Of a DNA stretch of 64,000 nt, positions 14,401 to 22,959 are shown piece after piece. The notes beneath the pieces were generated by a model. The model was given only the letters and a program-made list of their open reading frames with translations, ran no database searches and had not been told where the DNA came from. The translations under genes and the position numbers were made by a program. This stretch comes from Tridacna crocea (taxonomy: Eukaryota; Mollusca; Bivalvia; Cardiida; Cardiidae): positions 59,469,159-59,533,158 of the forward strand of contig OX031059.1 of NCBI GenBank assembly GCA_943736015.1. Direction: 5' to 3'. The number at the start of each line of letters is the position of its first letter. Within the stretch, counting starts at the first letter, position 1.

Positions 14401-16041
14401 ACTTTTTGCCAAGAAGAACCAAAACATTTTAAAGATTTGTCTACCTACCAGACTTTCTTTCCGTTATATTTGAAATAAAACATGTAAAATCTGGGAACGT
14501 GTCCTCTTTTCGCCAGTCTTTTGGATGAAATTTCATGTTGCAGTTGTCTTTTTGATATAACGTTTTTGTTCTCAAGAAGTTCCCCAGTATATTCTAACAG
14601 AAAGTCTCCTTTGTCATGATTTCTTTTACAGAATACCCCATACCCTGCAATATAAATCAAATATCAATTGTTTTGCTTATATATGCAAAGCAATCAATCT
14701 CTACTATTTTCAAAATCAGATAATTCAGATATATGAATATATATGTCTAATTATGCTAGAAATTGTACTCAAAAAAGATCTTGAAGTTATGAACATTTCA
14801 TTTAAATATAATTTAAAACAAGAGAACTGCATGTGGATGCCTAATCCTTGGTTGTGGGTTACTTTAAAGTGAACAAAAACTCTAATTTGAAAGAGGGGCA
14901 TTATTCTTACAAAACTGCATTTAGCTATTCCCCTTCATATTAGAGATTACTCTTTTGAGAATCAACCTATATTCCGAGTTTCAGGTCAATTTCTACAGTG
15001 ATAGCAGAGATATAATAAAATGTAGAAGTTATTGCATGCAGACAACATCAATAATGACAACAATGATGACACCAAGGTTATAGCAAGAAATGAAGTAACT
15101 AGACTATAAGCAGTCAGTTATTTTGAAGGGGAGATAATTTGTGGCACACTGGTCTGAACACCTCAAAATCCTACTCATCCATGATCAATTAATTTGTTTG
15201 TATTGGGTTTTAACAGTTATACTGTGGCGGCTGGTGCACCTAACCATGATTTTCTTTCATTTCTCACACCAGTACAACCACAATATTCAATCCAGCTGGT
15301 CATCCCACTTAGGCATGCCCATTGGTGAGAGACAAAATTAATGATGCATGTCGGATTGACTTTTGTCAAATGTCGGAAAGAATGTTGGCTGAGCCAGGGT
15401 TCGAACTTACGACCCTAGGATTGACAGCACTGTACTTTACCAACTGAACAAACTTGGCTTGGCTCATCAATGATCAAGTTATGAATATTGTGATAAAATT
15501 TTAAGACTGGCTTAGTGCCATTCGTTATTCCATGCAATTTTGGAGAAAATTGAGCCCACAATTTTGGAGAAAGTTGAGCCCAAGCAGTGACTCCTAAAGT
15601 GTAAAAAGAAATGTAGGAGTTATGGTCCTGACAAAACTTTGACCTTCAGCTATGAATTTGACCCTACCTAAGCATGTTTCAGATGGCACATCTACTCATG
15701 TTGGCGAACAATTGTGCCAACAACTTGCCAAGTTATTTTGAAATCCTGTAGAAGTTATGGTGTGCACAAATTCGGACGCACGCACACACTAACTTACAAG
15801 GCTTATACACTGAACTATTATTGTTATAATTATGTCTCACTCACCACAAGTGGGCTCCATAAAAAAAAGCAAAAACTTTTCACTAAATCTTATTTCACAA
15901 TATACCTGAATGTTGCTACAAATTTCACTTTTACTAAGTATGATTAATGTGTATACCTTTTAATTTGGAAATGAATTTCTTTTCAAAACCATCCTGGTCT
16001 ACACCAGCTTCAATCCAGAACTCTGGCGAGGATTTCTGTCT
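1111..16041 (-). CDS. SET-domain / zinc-finger / recombinase-like chimeric protein (gene model, 3' partial)
   Basis: Six exons on the minus strand join in frame: 16041-15957, 14644-14449, 13354-13149, 8907-8189, 4180-4123 and 2482-1111 (2636 nt, about 878 codons). Their phases at the five introns are 1, 2, 1, 0 and 1, and all are compatible. Order of parts: KMT5A/SETD8-like SET domain (roughly residues 25-160), a Ser/Thr/Asp-rich linker of about seven imperfect repeats (about 170-400), a finger CFFC...H...H (about 475), a finger CQYC...H...C (about 563), then a helical region with LFNFRRGNECSKML near the end. SET proteins act on lysines, usually of histones. The C-terminal part resembles, from memory, a multicopy family in fish and invertebrates related to Crypton-like tyrosine recombinases. 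The catalytic recombinase residues would lie beyond the left edge. Four introns use GT-AG; one is predicted GC-AG. The introns hold many MITEs. The gene may extend to a first exon at 28072-28046. Whether it is a host gene or a mobile passenger is not settled. Confidence 0.82.
2523..2960. repeat. Degenerate mollusc-type repeat with 'gaccttgacc' motif
   Basis: It starts ggacaactggtgtcgagccc and contains two units with tgtttcaaatggcacatct (2605 and 2774). It ends in 'cacactaactaatg...actatgtcatgctcaccg...gggct'. Related copies are at 4800-4885, 13670-14150 and 15540-15875. It sits in an intron only about 40 bp upstream of the exon at 2482. Confidence 0.65.
3383..3611. mobile_element. TTAA MITE, family 2 (229 bp)
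   Basis: Both ends carry TTAA next to CCCTTTACC or its complement. The core is a near-perfect hairpin centred on ATCACGAGC-type sequence, with arms AAAGGTGAAATTGCTC and GAGCAATTTCACCTTTT, enclosed by ACATTGTG and CACAATGTTTTCC. TTAA targets and CCC starts suggest a piggyBac-type mobiliser (inference). It is intronic. Other copies are at 7100-7333 and 40419-40679. Confidence 0.75.
3838..3890. repeat. Head fragment of the 145-bp-core pearl-like element
   Basis: The hairpin GGCCaagatGGCC followed by 'actcacccgag' matches the start of the element at 35388. The tandem core is absent here. Confidence 0.45.
4123..4180 (-). CDS. 58-bp exon of the SET chimera
   Basis: A pyrimidine-rich acceptor ending tttcaacag (AG 4182-4181) and donor GAAG/GTAAAT (GT 4122-4121) bound a 58-bp exon. 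It encodes 19 residues, DTKPAAVSEADSACMSDSE, plus one base. It starts in phase 0 as required by the 8189 donor, and its spare G completes GAA with the next exon. The acidic/serine composition continues the linker. The exon is small, but both splice sites and both phases agree. Confidence 0.75.
4230..4440 (+). mobile_element. TTAA MITE, family 1 (core half-deleted)
   Basis: Ends TTAACCCATTACC and GGTAATGGGTTAA. The internal text (TTTAGACTGGTTCAAATTG, TTTGCAGACGACAAAATAA, CTTCTTTCTCAGGGGCG) matches the family. The central palindrome has lost most of its second arm. It is intronic, about 50 bp from the 4180 exon. Confidence 0.85.
4800..4885. repeat. Fragment of the 'gaccttgacc' repeat
   Basis: 'caaggacaactggtgttgag' matches the start of the copy at 2523. 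It is truncated after 'cgttgaccttgaacctacc'. Confidence 0.6.
5079..5098. repeat. Poly-C tract
   Basis: About 15 C, then 'acaca'. Low complexity only. The ORF read through it on the minus strand is not convincing. Confidence 0.8.
5870..6440. repeat. Diverged repeat with recurring 'aagccccctttttc' phrase
   Basis: The phrase recurs at about 5882, 6017 and 6390, each time followed by an A/T-rich stretch and 'gatacag/caatgacgc'-like text. The same phrase recurs at 9656, 9815, 10125 and 10500. I read it as an old tandem-cored repeat. No gene is seen. Confidence 0.5.
6500..7440. repeat. 145-bp-core pearl-like array, interrupted by a MITE
   Basis: Several diverged units contain 'gacctagt', 'catgacccattttcaaact', 'gaccaagtttcatgagtat' and 'gaaaatgtggcctct'. 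A TTAA MITE (7100-7333) splits one unit. The tail 'gacaacaaacacagcacgatcac' matches the tail of the full element at 36770. It lies in an intron of the SET chimera. Confidence 0.7.
7100..7333. mobile_element. TTAA MITE, family 2 (234 bp)
   Basis: TTAACCCTTTACCCC at the start and AAGGGTTAA at the end. The hairpin core has arms GGTGAAATTGCTTGTCACG and GAGCAATTTCACCTTTTGCC. It is inserted inside a 145-bp-unit array, so it is younger than that array. Confidence 0.85.
7441..8095. other. Intronic stretch, no feature seen
   Basis: AT-rich unique-looking sequence between the pearl-like array and the linker exon. No exon, RNA gene or clear inverted-repeat element was recognised. Confidence 0.4.
8189..8907 (-). 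CDS. Linker exon with about seven imperfect repeats
   Basis: Acceptor cttattccag (AG 8909-8908) opens the exon with AG, which completes GAG with the spare G of the SET exon. The donor is CTA/GTAAGT (GT 8188-8187). The exon has 719 nt and encodes about 239 residues: first EAQDVLPPLEKMM, then about seven 26-34 residue repeats with the pattern S-T-V-N-x-x-T-T-S-L-D-[IV]-E-I followed by D-S-x-x-x-T-K-H-C-N-S. Composition is Ser/Thr/Asp/Asn-rich with no hydrophobic core, so it is probably disordered. Repeat number may vary between alleles. The ATG at 8875 is an internal Met in this model, although the exon alone could be mistaken for a gene start. Confidence 0.78.
8996..9480. repeat. hAT-like end plus about 153-bp tandem units
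   Basis: It starts CAGGGTTCATTCTAGA, the same 16 bp as both ends of the element at 18390-19904. Inside are three diverged units with 'tcccacaacat..ggctaa' (about 9073, 9225, 9380) and 'ggaccataag'. No matching right end was found. It is intronic in the SET chimera model. Confidence 0.5.
9650..10240. repeat. Diverged 'aagccccctttttc' repeat
   Basis: Units begin near 9656, 9815 and 10125, and the series continues at 10500 after the inserted MITE at 10241-10469. It belongs to the same family as 5870-6440. Confidence 0.5.
10241..10469 (+). mobile_element. TTAA MITE, family 1
   Basis: TTAACTCTTTACC at the start and GGTAACGAGTTAA at the end, with central hairpin GTGGGAAAAGGAGG...CTCCTTTTCCCAC. 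It is inserted into the 'aagccccctttttc' repeat. Confidence 0.85.
10568..10787 (-). mobile_element. TTAA MITE, family 1 (reverse orientation)
   Basis: TTAACCCATTACC and GGTAAAGAGTTAA ends. The core GAGAAAATGCTGGTAACC / AGCATTTTCTCC is nearly perfect. It lies about 100 bp from the copy at 10241 in opposite orientation. The overlapping short ORFs on both strands are MITE sequence, not genes. Confidence 0.85.
11047..11070. repeat. Poly-C / (CA)n microsatellite
   Basis: About ten C followed by about seven CA units. Confidence 0.85.
11085..12125. other. Intronic stretch, no feature seen
   Basis: Mostly unique-looking sequence. A GC-richer patch at 11185-11300 has an open plus frame but no recognisable domain or splice signals. 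I see no RNA gene. Confidence 0.4.
12130..12350 (-). mobile_element. Degenerate family 1 MITE
   Basis: 'gttgaaaacattgtggcaat', 'tgtctgctgcaaatgctgtc' and 'aatctggtaatgagaatg' match the family consensus in order. The core palindrome is eroded and the ends no longer carry TTAA. Confidence 0.5.
12800..13085. repeat. Mollusc-type dispersed repeat ('cataggtcaaat..gagttagagc')
   Basis: Two diverged units with 'aggtcaaat..nttttgagttagagc' (12850 and 12985) are followed by a 'gacggatgaacagacaaac' tail and 'cagtataccccctcc'. This is a typical repeat tail rather than coding sequence. It directly follows the 3' side of the SET exon. Confidence 0.5.
13105..13148 (-). other. Alternative 3' extension of the SET exon ending in a stop
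   Basis: If the predicted GC donor at 13148-13147 is not used, the frame continues through KYFNIDTIHPISR to a TAG at 13107-13105. This would give a SET-only protein without linker and fingers. No clear poly(A) signal was identified nearby. Confidence 0.45.
13149..13354 (-). CDS. SET domain, C-terminal exon
   Basis: Acceptor ttttcag (AG 13356-13355). The exon reads C-IDATHSKGRLGQYVNDAK...GGASCNAR, then PRLILIASRNIETGEEI and SFDYGD. These match the C-terminal SET motifs: the usual NHSxxPNC is NDAKEGGASC here, and the tyrosine of [YF]DYG is kept. Loss of the His of NHS is notable, but I recall a multicopy fish family with ND at this place. The exon ends WWRKK-G before GG/GCAAGT, a GC donor with an otherwise good consensus. 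Using it puts the reading frame exactly in phase with the 8907 exon. Confidence 0.82.
13670..14150. repeat. 'gaccttgacc' repeat, fuller copy
   Basis: It starts 'aagagctgtcagagagag', has two units with 'tgtttcaaatggca'-type text, and ends 'gcacacacactaactaacg...actatgtcttgctcaatgcaag'. It is intronic. Confidence 0.6.
14160..14315. repeat. 'gacagac'-tailed repeat end
   Basis: 'gtgaagtttcatccaattcg' and a 'gggacggaaggaaggatgg' tail resemble the repeat end at 10795-10895. No gene is seen. Confidence 0.45.
14449..14644 (-). CDS. SET domain, N-terminal exon
   Basis: Acceptor atattgcag (AG 14646-14645) and donor CTG/GTAGGT (GT 14448-14447). It encodes G-YGVFCKRNHDKGDFLLEYTGE, then LLENKNVISKRQLQHEISSK and RGHVPRFYMFYFKYNGKKV. 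GxGVF, KGDF and EYxGE are the classic SET-N motifs, as in KMT5A/SETD8. If translation continued past the donor a stop would follow at once, which supports the splice. The first two bases complete a Gly codon with the upstream exon. Confidence 0.88.
15215..15470 (-). mobile_element. tRNA-derived SINE
   Basis: On the minus strand the head reads TTTGTTCAGTTGGTAAAGTA (A-box-like) and, about 35 bp on, GTTCGAACCCTGGC (B-box-like). A non-tRNA body then runs to about 15215. The spacing and boxes fit a tRNA-type pol III promoter. It is not a functional tRNA, because the acceptor stem does not close. It is intronic. Confidence 0.6.
15540..15875. repeat. 'gaccttgacc'-family repeat copy
   Basis: 'ggacgcacgcacacactaac' and 'aattatgtctcactcaccac' match the ends of the copies at 2523 and 13670. 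The short plus ORF here is repeat sequence. Confidence 0.55.
15957..16041 (-). CDS. Pre-SET exon
   Basis: Acceptor gatttttgcag (AG 16043-16042) and donor AAAG/GTATAC (GT 15956-15955). It encodes RQKSSPEFWIEAGVDQDGFE and KKFISKLK plus one base. Trp-x-Glu followed by GF..K is the segment that normally leads into the SET GxG motif. It starts in phase 0, so the upstream exon must end in phase 0. The candidate at 28046 does. Confidence 0.78.
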
Positions 16042-16255
16042 CTGCAAAAATCAATGAAGAAATGATCATAGACAGTAAAAGATTGAGACTTATTGTGTTA
16101 CGTCATACATGACACATATTGTGCTACATTTTTTTTTCCTTTTCAGGCCATGACATCATACAGGAGGCATTGTGATACAGTATTGTAAACTTGATTTTCT
16201 ACCATGATTTGTGCATAAGGTATACTTTTCGAGCTGTATGATTAGATGTATACAG

Positions 16256-16390
16256 GGTTCTCCTTTGACCCGGGACTCCGGGTTCTGACATTTGGAAATC
16301 CAAAATGACCCGTTTCTGCACTCAAAATGATCTGCCTAAGTGTCATTTCTGATGCATGAGATTTCCAATCAAAGGGTCCTATAAATTATG
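16256..16390. repeat. hAT-type terminal fragment
   Basis: 'cagggttctcctttgacccg' is a hAT-style start, and 'aatcaaagggtcct' about 120 bp on is a weak inverted partner. No duplication was seen, so this may be a short non-autonomous copy or one end only. Confidence 0.3.
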
Positions 16391-16639
16391 TCGCATTCAG
16401 GCAGGAATGTAGACTATAATAAACATGATCAGTAACAGTGTAAAGATGCAGTTCTGTTTATCACATGTAATCAAGCTGTCGAGTGGCAACTTATTTACAT
16501 AATGAAAACATGATAAAGGTGTTAATCAAATTATCTAGTTTAAAATGACAGGTTTTCAAGTTAACTGCTAATCTAATGAACGAGTTAATGTCAAAACATT
16601 CACTAATACTTCTAAAAGAATAATAGATTTGAAAAAAAA

Positions 16640-16765
16640 AAGATCACTAGAAAAAACATGAAAAGCCATGACACAACAGAAATCAGTTTGACATTGTCCG
16701 ATCAGAGGCACTTCAGACTATCTTTTCATCCTAAGTCACAAATCACAATGTTCAAGAGGAGATCA
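16640..16765. repeat. Fragment of the repeat shared by 25.8 and 37.5 kb
   Basis: 'gaaaagccatgacacaac' and 'gatcagaggcacttcagact' correspond to 'gaaaatccatgacactac' and 'gatcagagggacttcaaact' at about 37490. The copy is diverged. Confidence 0.45.
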
Positions 16766-17810
16766 TTCTTATATAACAATTAGTCAGTAACTAAGCAGTA
16801 AATACATGGATCCATGGTGATAAGATAAACCGACTACCTTAGTTACTGTTGCCAAGGTCTCACAAACAAACGTAGTCAATACATATACAGTATAGCAGAG
16901 AAGCTACTTAAATCATGCTGTCATGACTGTTTCTCTCAATAAAATTCTGGAAAAAGTAGTTTAATCATATATTTCTATCAATGATAAATTCTCAGTAAGC
17001 AATTTATGTGATAAACGGATAAACCATACGGTTAAACAGCTAAGCCAAGAGAAAAATTTCCAATTTCCACCAGATCAAAGTTAGACTTTTTTAAAATTGA
17101 AATATACTCCTAGTGAGGAAGAACTACACGTCAAAGTGCATATTGTAGTCAGCAGGTACTTTAAATCCAAGACTAATCATCATGTAATCTGCAATCTGAT
17201 CTATATCTACACATCAGAGATTGTATATACAATCCCAGTACACATTCAGCATATTCTTCATGCACCATGAGTTAAGATTAATGTCAATTTGAAACATTGG
17301 TGACAAGTTACGTGGCCACTTTTTGGATTAGCATAGGTTATTGAACAAGGTTAGATATTCAAGTAAAAGTATTTTCTTTTATCAATACTTCATATAGGTC
17401 AATTTTACCTTTGTTTTCCAGTTTTCTCTTTCAGAGGGGGAAAATTATAGAATACTTTAAATTAATCCGTTATCAAGCGCTTATCAGCTCTTTGCATAAG
17501 TACAAATTTTCAGCAATCATCACAATTTAAACTTGTTTATAGCCTCTGTGTGATCTCACGTCATCGGTACACGTTTGCAAAGCACCTTTTTAAATTTTTT
17601 TTTTTTAAATTCAAACGTTAAAAGCACAACATAAATAAAGAGAATTGCATTCTTCCAACGATAACATTCGGTTATTTGTGAGCCGAAATAGCAGAAACCA
17701 AAGCAGGACATTGGGTAGAATAAATGTGATGTCCTGATCGGTCGAATATCGATTTCCACGGATCCATGTATTGGATTTTCAAGGGCAGGTGATTCTGGAT
17801 TCCCATGAAC
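16766..17810. other. No gene seen
   Basis: AT-rich sequence. In the gene model with a first exon at 28 kb this is part of a 12-kb first intron. A potential donor near 17408 (minus) gives only a short frame without ATG. No RNA gene was recognised. Confidence 0.4.
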
Positions 17811-17881
17811 GGTCCAGTACGGCTTAAGTCTATAGAGATAACTCGCTTGATGGGGGATTTCCCTATTCACAAGAGTCAAAT

Positions 17882-18345
17882 ATCTTTCCTTTTAAAAAGA
17901 ATATAGATCTAGTCTAATAGTTCTGTTAGTTACTTCTATAAAAAATTTTAAGTGTCATGTGATATCCATAAATATATTTCAAAAATGAAAAAAATTATAG
18001 TAATTTTACTTAATGCGAAAACATGCTTCCAGGGAATACCGTGACAATGGATCGAAATTGTCAAAATAATTGTAAAAGATGACAGATATCTGCGGTTAAA
18101 AGGTGTCTACTGAGGTATGTTGCAGGTACATTTTTGTGTTGTCTATCGCTAGGCTAAAGTAAAGTATGATCAATGTTTGTTTCGTGGGTTCTTTTGGGTG
18201 GTACAGGTTATCGAGATGCTGCATTTCTTGTGTTTATATTATAAAGGGGAGATTTTTCTTTCCAAAATTTTATCATTTATTTTGGATATAGAATGTCAAT
18301 TTCCTGTGGAGATACCAACCAAGAGACTGACAGACAAAGTGACTC
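17882..18345 (+). repeat. Dispersed repeat S, copy 1
   Basis: It contains 'ggttaaaaggtgtctactga', 'gcaggtacatttttgtgttg', 'tctatcgctaggctaaag' and 'atttattttggatatagaat'. The same series occurs in inverted form at 24820-25135, forward at 25311-25505, and as a fragment at 26878-27000. Confidence 0.7.
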
Positions 18346-18389
18346 TATGTATGCTCCAAACATGTTTTGGGGAGTACAAGAATTACTGT

Positions 18390-19904
18390 CAGGGTTCATT
18401 CTAGAGCGTGCCCTTGCACCATTAGCTCATACTTTTCAGAAATGGCACATAAGATGACCTTCGACAGGGCCGACCAGGTGCACAATTTTTCCAGAAAAAG
18501 TTTTGCTCCTGGGCTTGATAATCAAATTGCCCACATTTTTCCAAATTCCACCAAAAATATGAATTCTGTGTCTTATCCCACCAAAAGAAATATTATAAAT
18601 GATAACTTTGAAAATATTTTGATAGATGATAAAGAGATGCCCCCTCAAAATAATGCTTTTCAATAGCTTACAGATGTTCTGTAGCTAATTGAAAATAACC
18701 AAGATGGTGAACCTAATGTTCAATAGCTTACAGATGTTCCGAAGCTAATTGAAAATAACCAAGATGGTGAACCTAATGTTTTCTGTCTTCAAAACAGACT
18801 GAAAAGCTGATGATTCTATAATATTAATAATCTAAAATGATGTAAGAAAGATGACATGTATTTTTCAGAGAATCCTTTGTTGTTAGTGATTATTTGCTCT
18901 TGTATATCATTTTGTTTGATGAAATCTCCAATCATTCTATTCTAAAATTCCTGGAATCCCCTATAAATAGCTAATCAAAGCACCGCGGTCTCCTTTTCCT
19001 CTGTGGCCTACTTTTATCAGAGGATTAATAATTAAGTTCTATGTTGTACTGAAAACAAATTATTAAACCATTTTTTTTTAGTCAATATAAATTTTATGGA
19101 GAGGTACTATAAACGGGAATATTCCAATATGACCCAAAATTGAGAGTTGAATCACTTGAAAAATGAGCAAGGGTAATAAAAAGCAGCACAGTGCTAACTG
19201 CTGTAATCAAATATATATAATGACTCATAATACAGAATTTTACCTATTTAATCTTTCCCTCCCTCTTTTTAAAAGATGTAATATTAGTAAAAATTCAATT
19301 GACTTGTGTTGGTTCTAAGGTTTATTCTAAGTACTGTATTTTTATTAAATGAAGTATTTGACCCCAAATTTCTGAAATACTTTTTCACTGTAGATGGATG
19401 CATAATTTGCAGATTCCAAATAATATGACGGGGGAATAAGGGTATTAGCTAATTCATCCATTGTGTAACGGGTACTGGGCGAGTGATAAAGAATGACGCA
19501 TTTCGATTGGTTGTAAGTTTCCCAGGTAGCCACACCTATATCTGCGACTACTAAACTTTAGAGATTACCTAAATGTGTGAAAATTTCCCGCCTCGCTAAC
19601 CATCTTGTAAACAATCAATTGATAAACTAATCAAGCCCAGGATCGTAAATCTGTCTGAAACAATCCGAATCACCAGATGTTTGAATTAATTTTCCAGGAA
19701 TTGATAATATGGAAGTAAACTCGCAATGAATTTCGCTGATAAAAACAACTTAATTGGGTATTGATATGCTTTACATTTGTTTTCTTTTGGTGATTGATAT
19801 TTTGTTAGATACAGAAACGTTTGATCGGATATATCTAGAGATATGATATATATACTGGTACAGAGCCCTATGGCCAACACTTTTCATTTCTAGAATGAAC
19901 CCTG
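18390..19904. mobile_element. hAT-like TIR element, 1.5 kb
   Basis: The ends are CAGGGTTCATTCTAGA and its complement TCTAGAATGAACCCTG, a 16-bp perfect inverted repeat. No convincing 8-bp duplication flanks it. No transposase was recognised, so it is non-autonomous or only looks complete by chance pairing. It contains a 60-bp direct duplication at 18661-18780. The same end occurs alone at 8996. Confidence 0.6.
18661..18780. repeat. Two 60-bp direct copies
   Basis: 'caatagcttacagatgttc' starts two near-identical 60-bp blocks. The few differences suggest a recent duplication. Confidence 0.9.
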
Positions 19905-19929
19905 CTTGCTATAATATGTAGGCTGTGTC

Positions 19930-20425
19930 TTCACAATACAGAAAAGAGAGTTACAGTTACATGTACTACGAGGACAAAAAAAATGTAAGTCCTCACAACT
20001 TTATGGCAGAACTGTATTTGCTTTAAATATACACTGCGTCCTCACAAAAAAAAGAAGAGTAATAAGCGCATGCACAACATGGACAATTTCCTCACAAAAC
20101 AGAATATAGAGATAAATGTATTTACTATGTGGACTCTGTCCTCACAAAACAAAAATGAGAGTTACAGTTGCTTGCACTCTATGGACAATGTCCTCACAAA
20201 ACAGAAGAGAGAGATAAAGGTATTTGCTATCTAGACTGTGTCCTCACAAAACAAAAATGAGAGTTACAGTTGCTTGCACTCTATGGACAATGTCCTCACA
20301 AAACAGAAGAGAGAGATAAAGGTATTTGCTATCTAGACTGTGTCCTCACAAAACAAAAATGAGAGTTACAGTTGCTTGCACTCTATGGACAATGTCCTCA
20401 CAAAACAGAAGAGAGAGATAAGGGT
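19930..20425. repeat. 102-bp minisatellite with GTCCTCACAAAACA motif
   Basis: Near-identical units start at 20138, 20240 and 20342 (period 102). Each contains two GTCCTCAC motifs about 51 bp apart, and older diverged units lie to the left. A second array of the same unit is at 30050-30280. No coding meaning is seen. Confidence 0.88.
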
Positions 20426-20526
20426 AATTTTCAAAAAAATGAAGTTTTTTTTCTTATTCAAACTCAGCTGAATAGCTTTATACTTTTTAAGTTTAGTTTT
20501 AGCCTAAATTATGTGTTATATTGGTT

Positions 20527-20655
20527 TACAGTCAAAACGTCCCACCGTCAAAACGTCCCACAGTCAAAACGTCCCACTTTTGGTTAAAACGTCCCCCCAA
20601 TTTGGTTAAAACGTCCCACTTTTCCAAAAAATTGGTTAAAACGTCCCACTTCGAA
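20527..20655. repeat. Short-phrase array 'aaaacgtcccac'
   Basis: The phrase AAAACGTCCCAC occurs about six times at irregular 16-40 bp spacing, joined by GTC or TTGGTT. It looks like a set of subterminal binding motifs of a DNA transposon. No opposing inverted set was found nearby. Confidence 0.7.
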
Positions 20656-20760
20656 TTATTTAGTTTTTATTTTTTGGATCAGCAAGTCGGGGCAAAGCGA
20701 GTTGAAGCAATCCTTTACCTGCAGTGATGCATGGGCTTCCAACAGGTGGCCAAAACTGAT

Positions 20761-22249
20761 GTCCCAAGTGCAACACAGTTTTCCATGTTTAATCAGTGCA
20801 CTATAATTGTCTAACAATACACTTTAACTCCAATGTTATAATTTGTCATTTTTGTTAAAGCATACATCTAAACAATTAATGCCTTTTTAATACTGTGATT
20901 AGCCATTTTTGCATAAATATTTTGAAAATATATGTTTTTTTTTGCTAATTGAAATGTTCAGAAGAGCTTTTTACAGAATGTGAACTTTTTAGTTTAAACA
21001 TATTTAATTGTAATAATAATTACAAAAGGATTGTGACGAAAGCTAACGAAAGCTTATAAAGTCCCTTTTTAAGGCAATAATGTTTTCCTGCATTTATTAC
21101 TTATTGAAAGCAAATGCTGACACTTTCAAAATTTGAACTTAAACTGTCTACTTGTAAACATAAACAGTCATTTTCCAACCAACCTTAAAATGTTGCACTT
21201 GGGACACAACAATTGAAAAATGAATAGTGTAAATGCAAGAGCTATTTTTTTCAGAAACTGAATTTTATATAAAACAAAATAATATGGTTAGACTCGTAAA
21301 ACTACCATTAAAGGGAAGTCTTGGCCACCTACTGTGGAAAAGGCATCATCTAGGACAAGTTCTGCAGCAGCTTTTACCGATAGATAAAGATAGCATAAAA
21401 ATAAAAAACCGAGGTATTGATCAGAACCTTTAGATTGTACAATCTGTTCTATTCTGTTGTTGGCACATCACGAAATCAGGTTTTGTCTTGGCATAGATCA
21501 TTGTCATATTATTTTTCTGGTGCTAAAATTCCACTAGTAAAATTGTTGCACTTGGGACATCATAATTTTTCATGTGTGCAATATGCACAACTTCACTTTT
21601 AATAAACTTGGAGAATTCAGATTTGAATTGAACATTATTTTGTCTTAGAAAGCAATAAAAAACAAGAAGAAACAATGATCTTTACATGAATTTGTTTTTT
21701 TGAAACCTAATGGAGAAAAAAAAATCTTTTTTTTTTTTATGGTGCTAAAACCTATACTACATTCATTTTGTTTTGAATTTACATTTATCAACTTAAATTT
21801 TTATGTTTAACATCACTGATTGTGGTTTTAAATTATCTCACAATGTGAAATTGGTATAAATTCTTTCGTGGTAGAGAAGAAAGCATGGGGCTGATTTTGT
21901 CCCAAGTGCAACATTTTGCATACATATGTACATCTGATAAAAACTTCATTGAAAACCACCTTACCTTAGTTCAAAATGGTTAAAACTTTTTGCTCTCAAT
22001 TTATTTTGTGGAAAAACACTAGCTTACTGTAAGTATGATGTCCTATAGCATCAATACTCTAATCATTACAGAAAATGCTTAATGTTCGTTAAAAGAAATT
22101 TGTTATTTTTGTAATTTTTTTTGTTCAAAAGTCTTTATGTTTCTTAGTTCTGTGGAATAAAAATGGCACAACAAGTGCTAAAATAAGCAATATCTTGACA
22201 CATTATTAAAAATCCACAAAAGAAGACTGTTTTTGTCCCAAGTGCAACA
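20761..22249. repeat. Five dispersed copies of a 15-bp motif
   Basis: GTCCCAAGTGCAACA or its complement occurs at 20761-20775 (+), 21191-21205 (-), 21544-21558 (-), 21899-21913 (+) and 22235-22249 (+). Spacings are about 430, 353, 355 and 336 bp, and I see no similarity between the intervening segments. No gene is recognised in the interval. Confidence 0.8.
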
Positions 22250-22639
22250 ACATTTTTGAAAAACAGACCAATTTTTATCGGCCTACTTCTACATGAAATA
22301 ATGTTTCGATTGAAAAGAAATTTACAGGATGTTTCAAGAATGCCTTGAAGTTGATCAGAAAAAACTTACTAATAAATTGTTGAATAATTCAGGTGACTAG
22401 AAGAACTTTTATAGGTAGAGAAAGCATTTTCAGTGACAAATTTACCAAAAAAAGGCAAAAAAATTTTTTTTTCACAGGAACTATTCAAACCAGTGGCATA
22501 GAGTCATGTCTTATTATACATCTTGTCAAACAATACCAATATATTAATTTAGAAATGTCTGAAATAAGTGTAATACTACTTAGGCTGAAAGTAAAATTTT
22601 GTTTGTTTGTCCTCGACCGCCCGACCCACAATTTACCCC

Positions 22640-22955
22640 CCGACTCAAAAAATTATATTGCATTCTCGTGAGGACAAAATATTTTTATCGTTCGCGGCCG
22701 AAACATCCGGTTATTTGGAAGGAATCCGGTTTTATCAAACAAACTCGGTAGTTCGATGCCAGACATAGACGTTCGTTCCTCTTGATCTGTCCGAAGCTTT
22801 GTTGTCACATCAATATGCATAATCAAGCGGTCTTGCGCTCAAGACAGATGGTAGACTGTGCTATGAGAATTTTCAGACAGAAAGATTACAATTTCCATTA
22901 AATAACACGAAAACCCGTCTATAATAGGGTTCACTCGTCAAAACGGAAGTCATGA
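22640..22955. other. GC-richer stretch, no gene assigned
   Basis: CpG-bearing text such as 'gttcgcggccgaaacatccg' stands out from its AT-rich surroundings, and GTGAGGAC occurs at about 22668. It could be a transposon end or a promoter. No ORF or splice evidence supports a gene. Confidence 0.3.
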
Positions 22956-22959
22956 TTCG

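Noticed and set aside
13105-14660. A small stand-alone SET gene made only of these two ORFs
   Set aside because: The pre-SET exon and in-phase downstream exons extend it. A SET-only isoform remains possible and is listed as an alternative.
15390-15470. A functional tRNA gene
   Set aside because: The A- and B-box-like text is present, but the stems do not close and a SINE body follows.
17380-17460. A first exon of the SET chimera ending at a donor near 17408 (minus)
   Set aside because: The phase-0 frame is only about 12 codons, has an upstream stop and lacks an ATG or acceptor.
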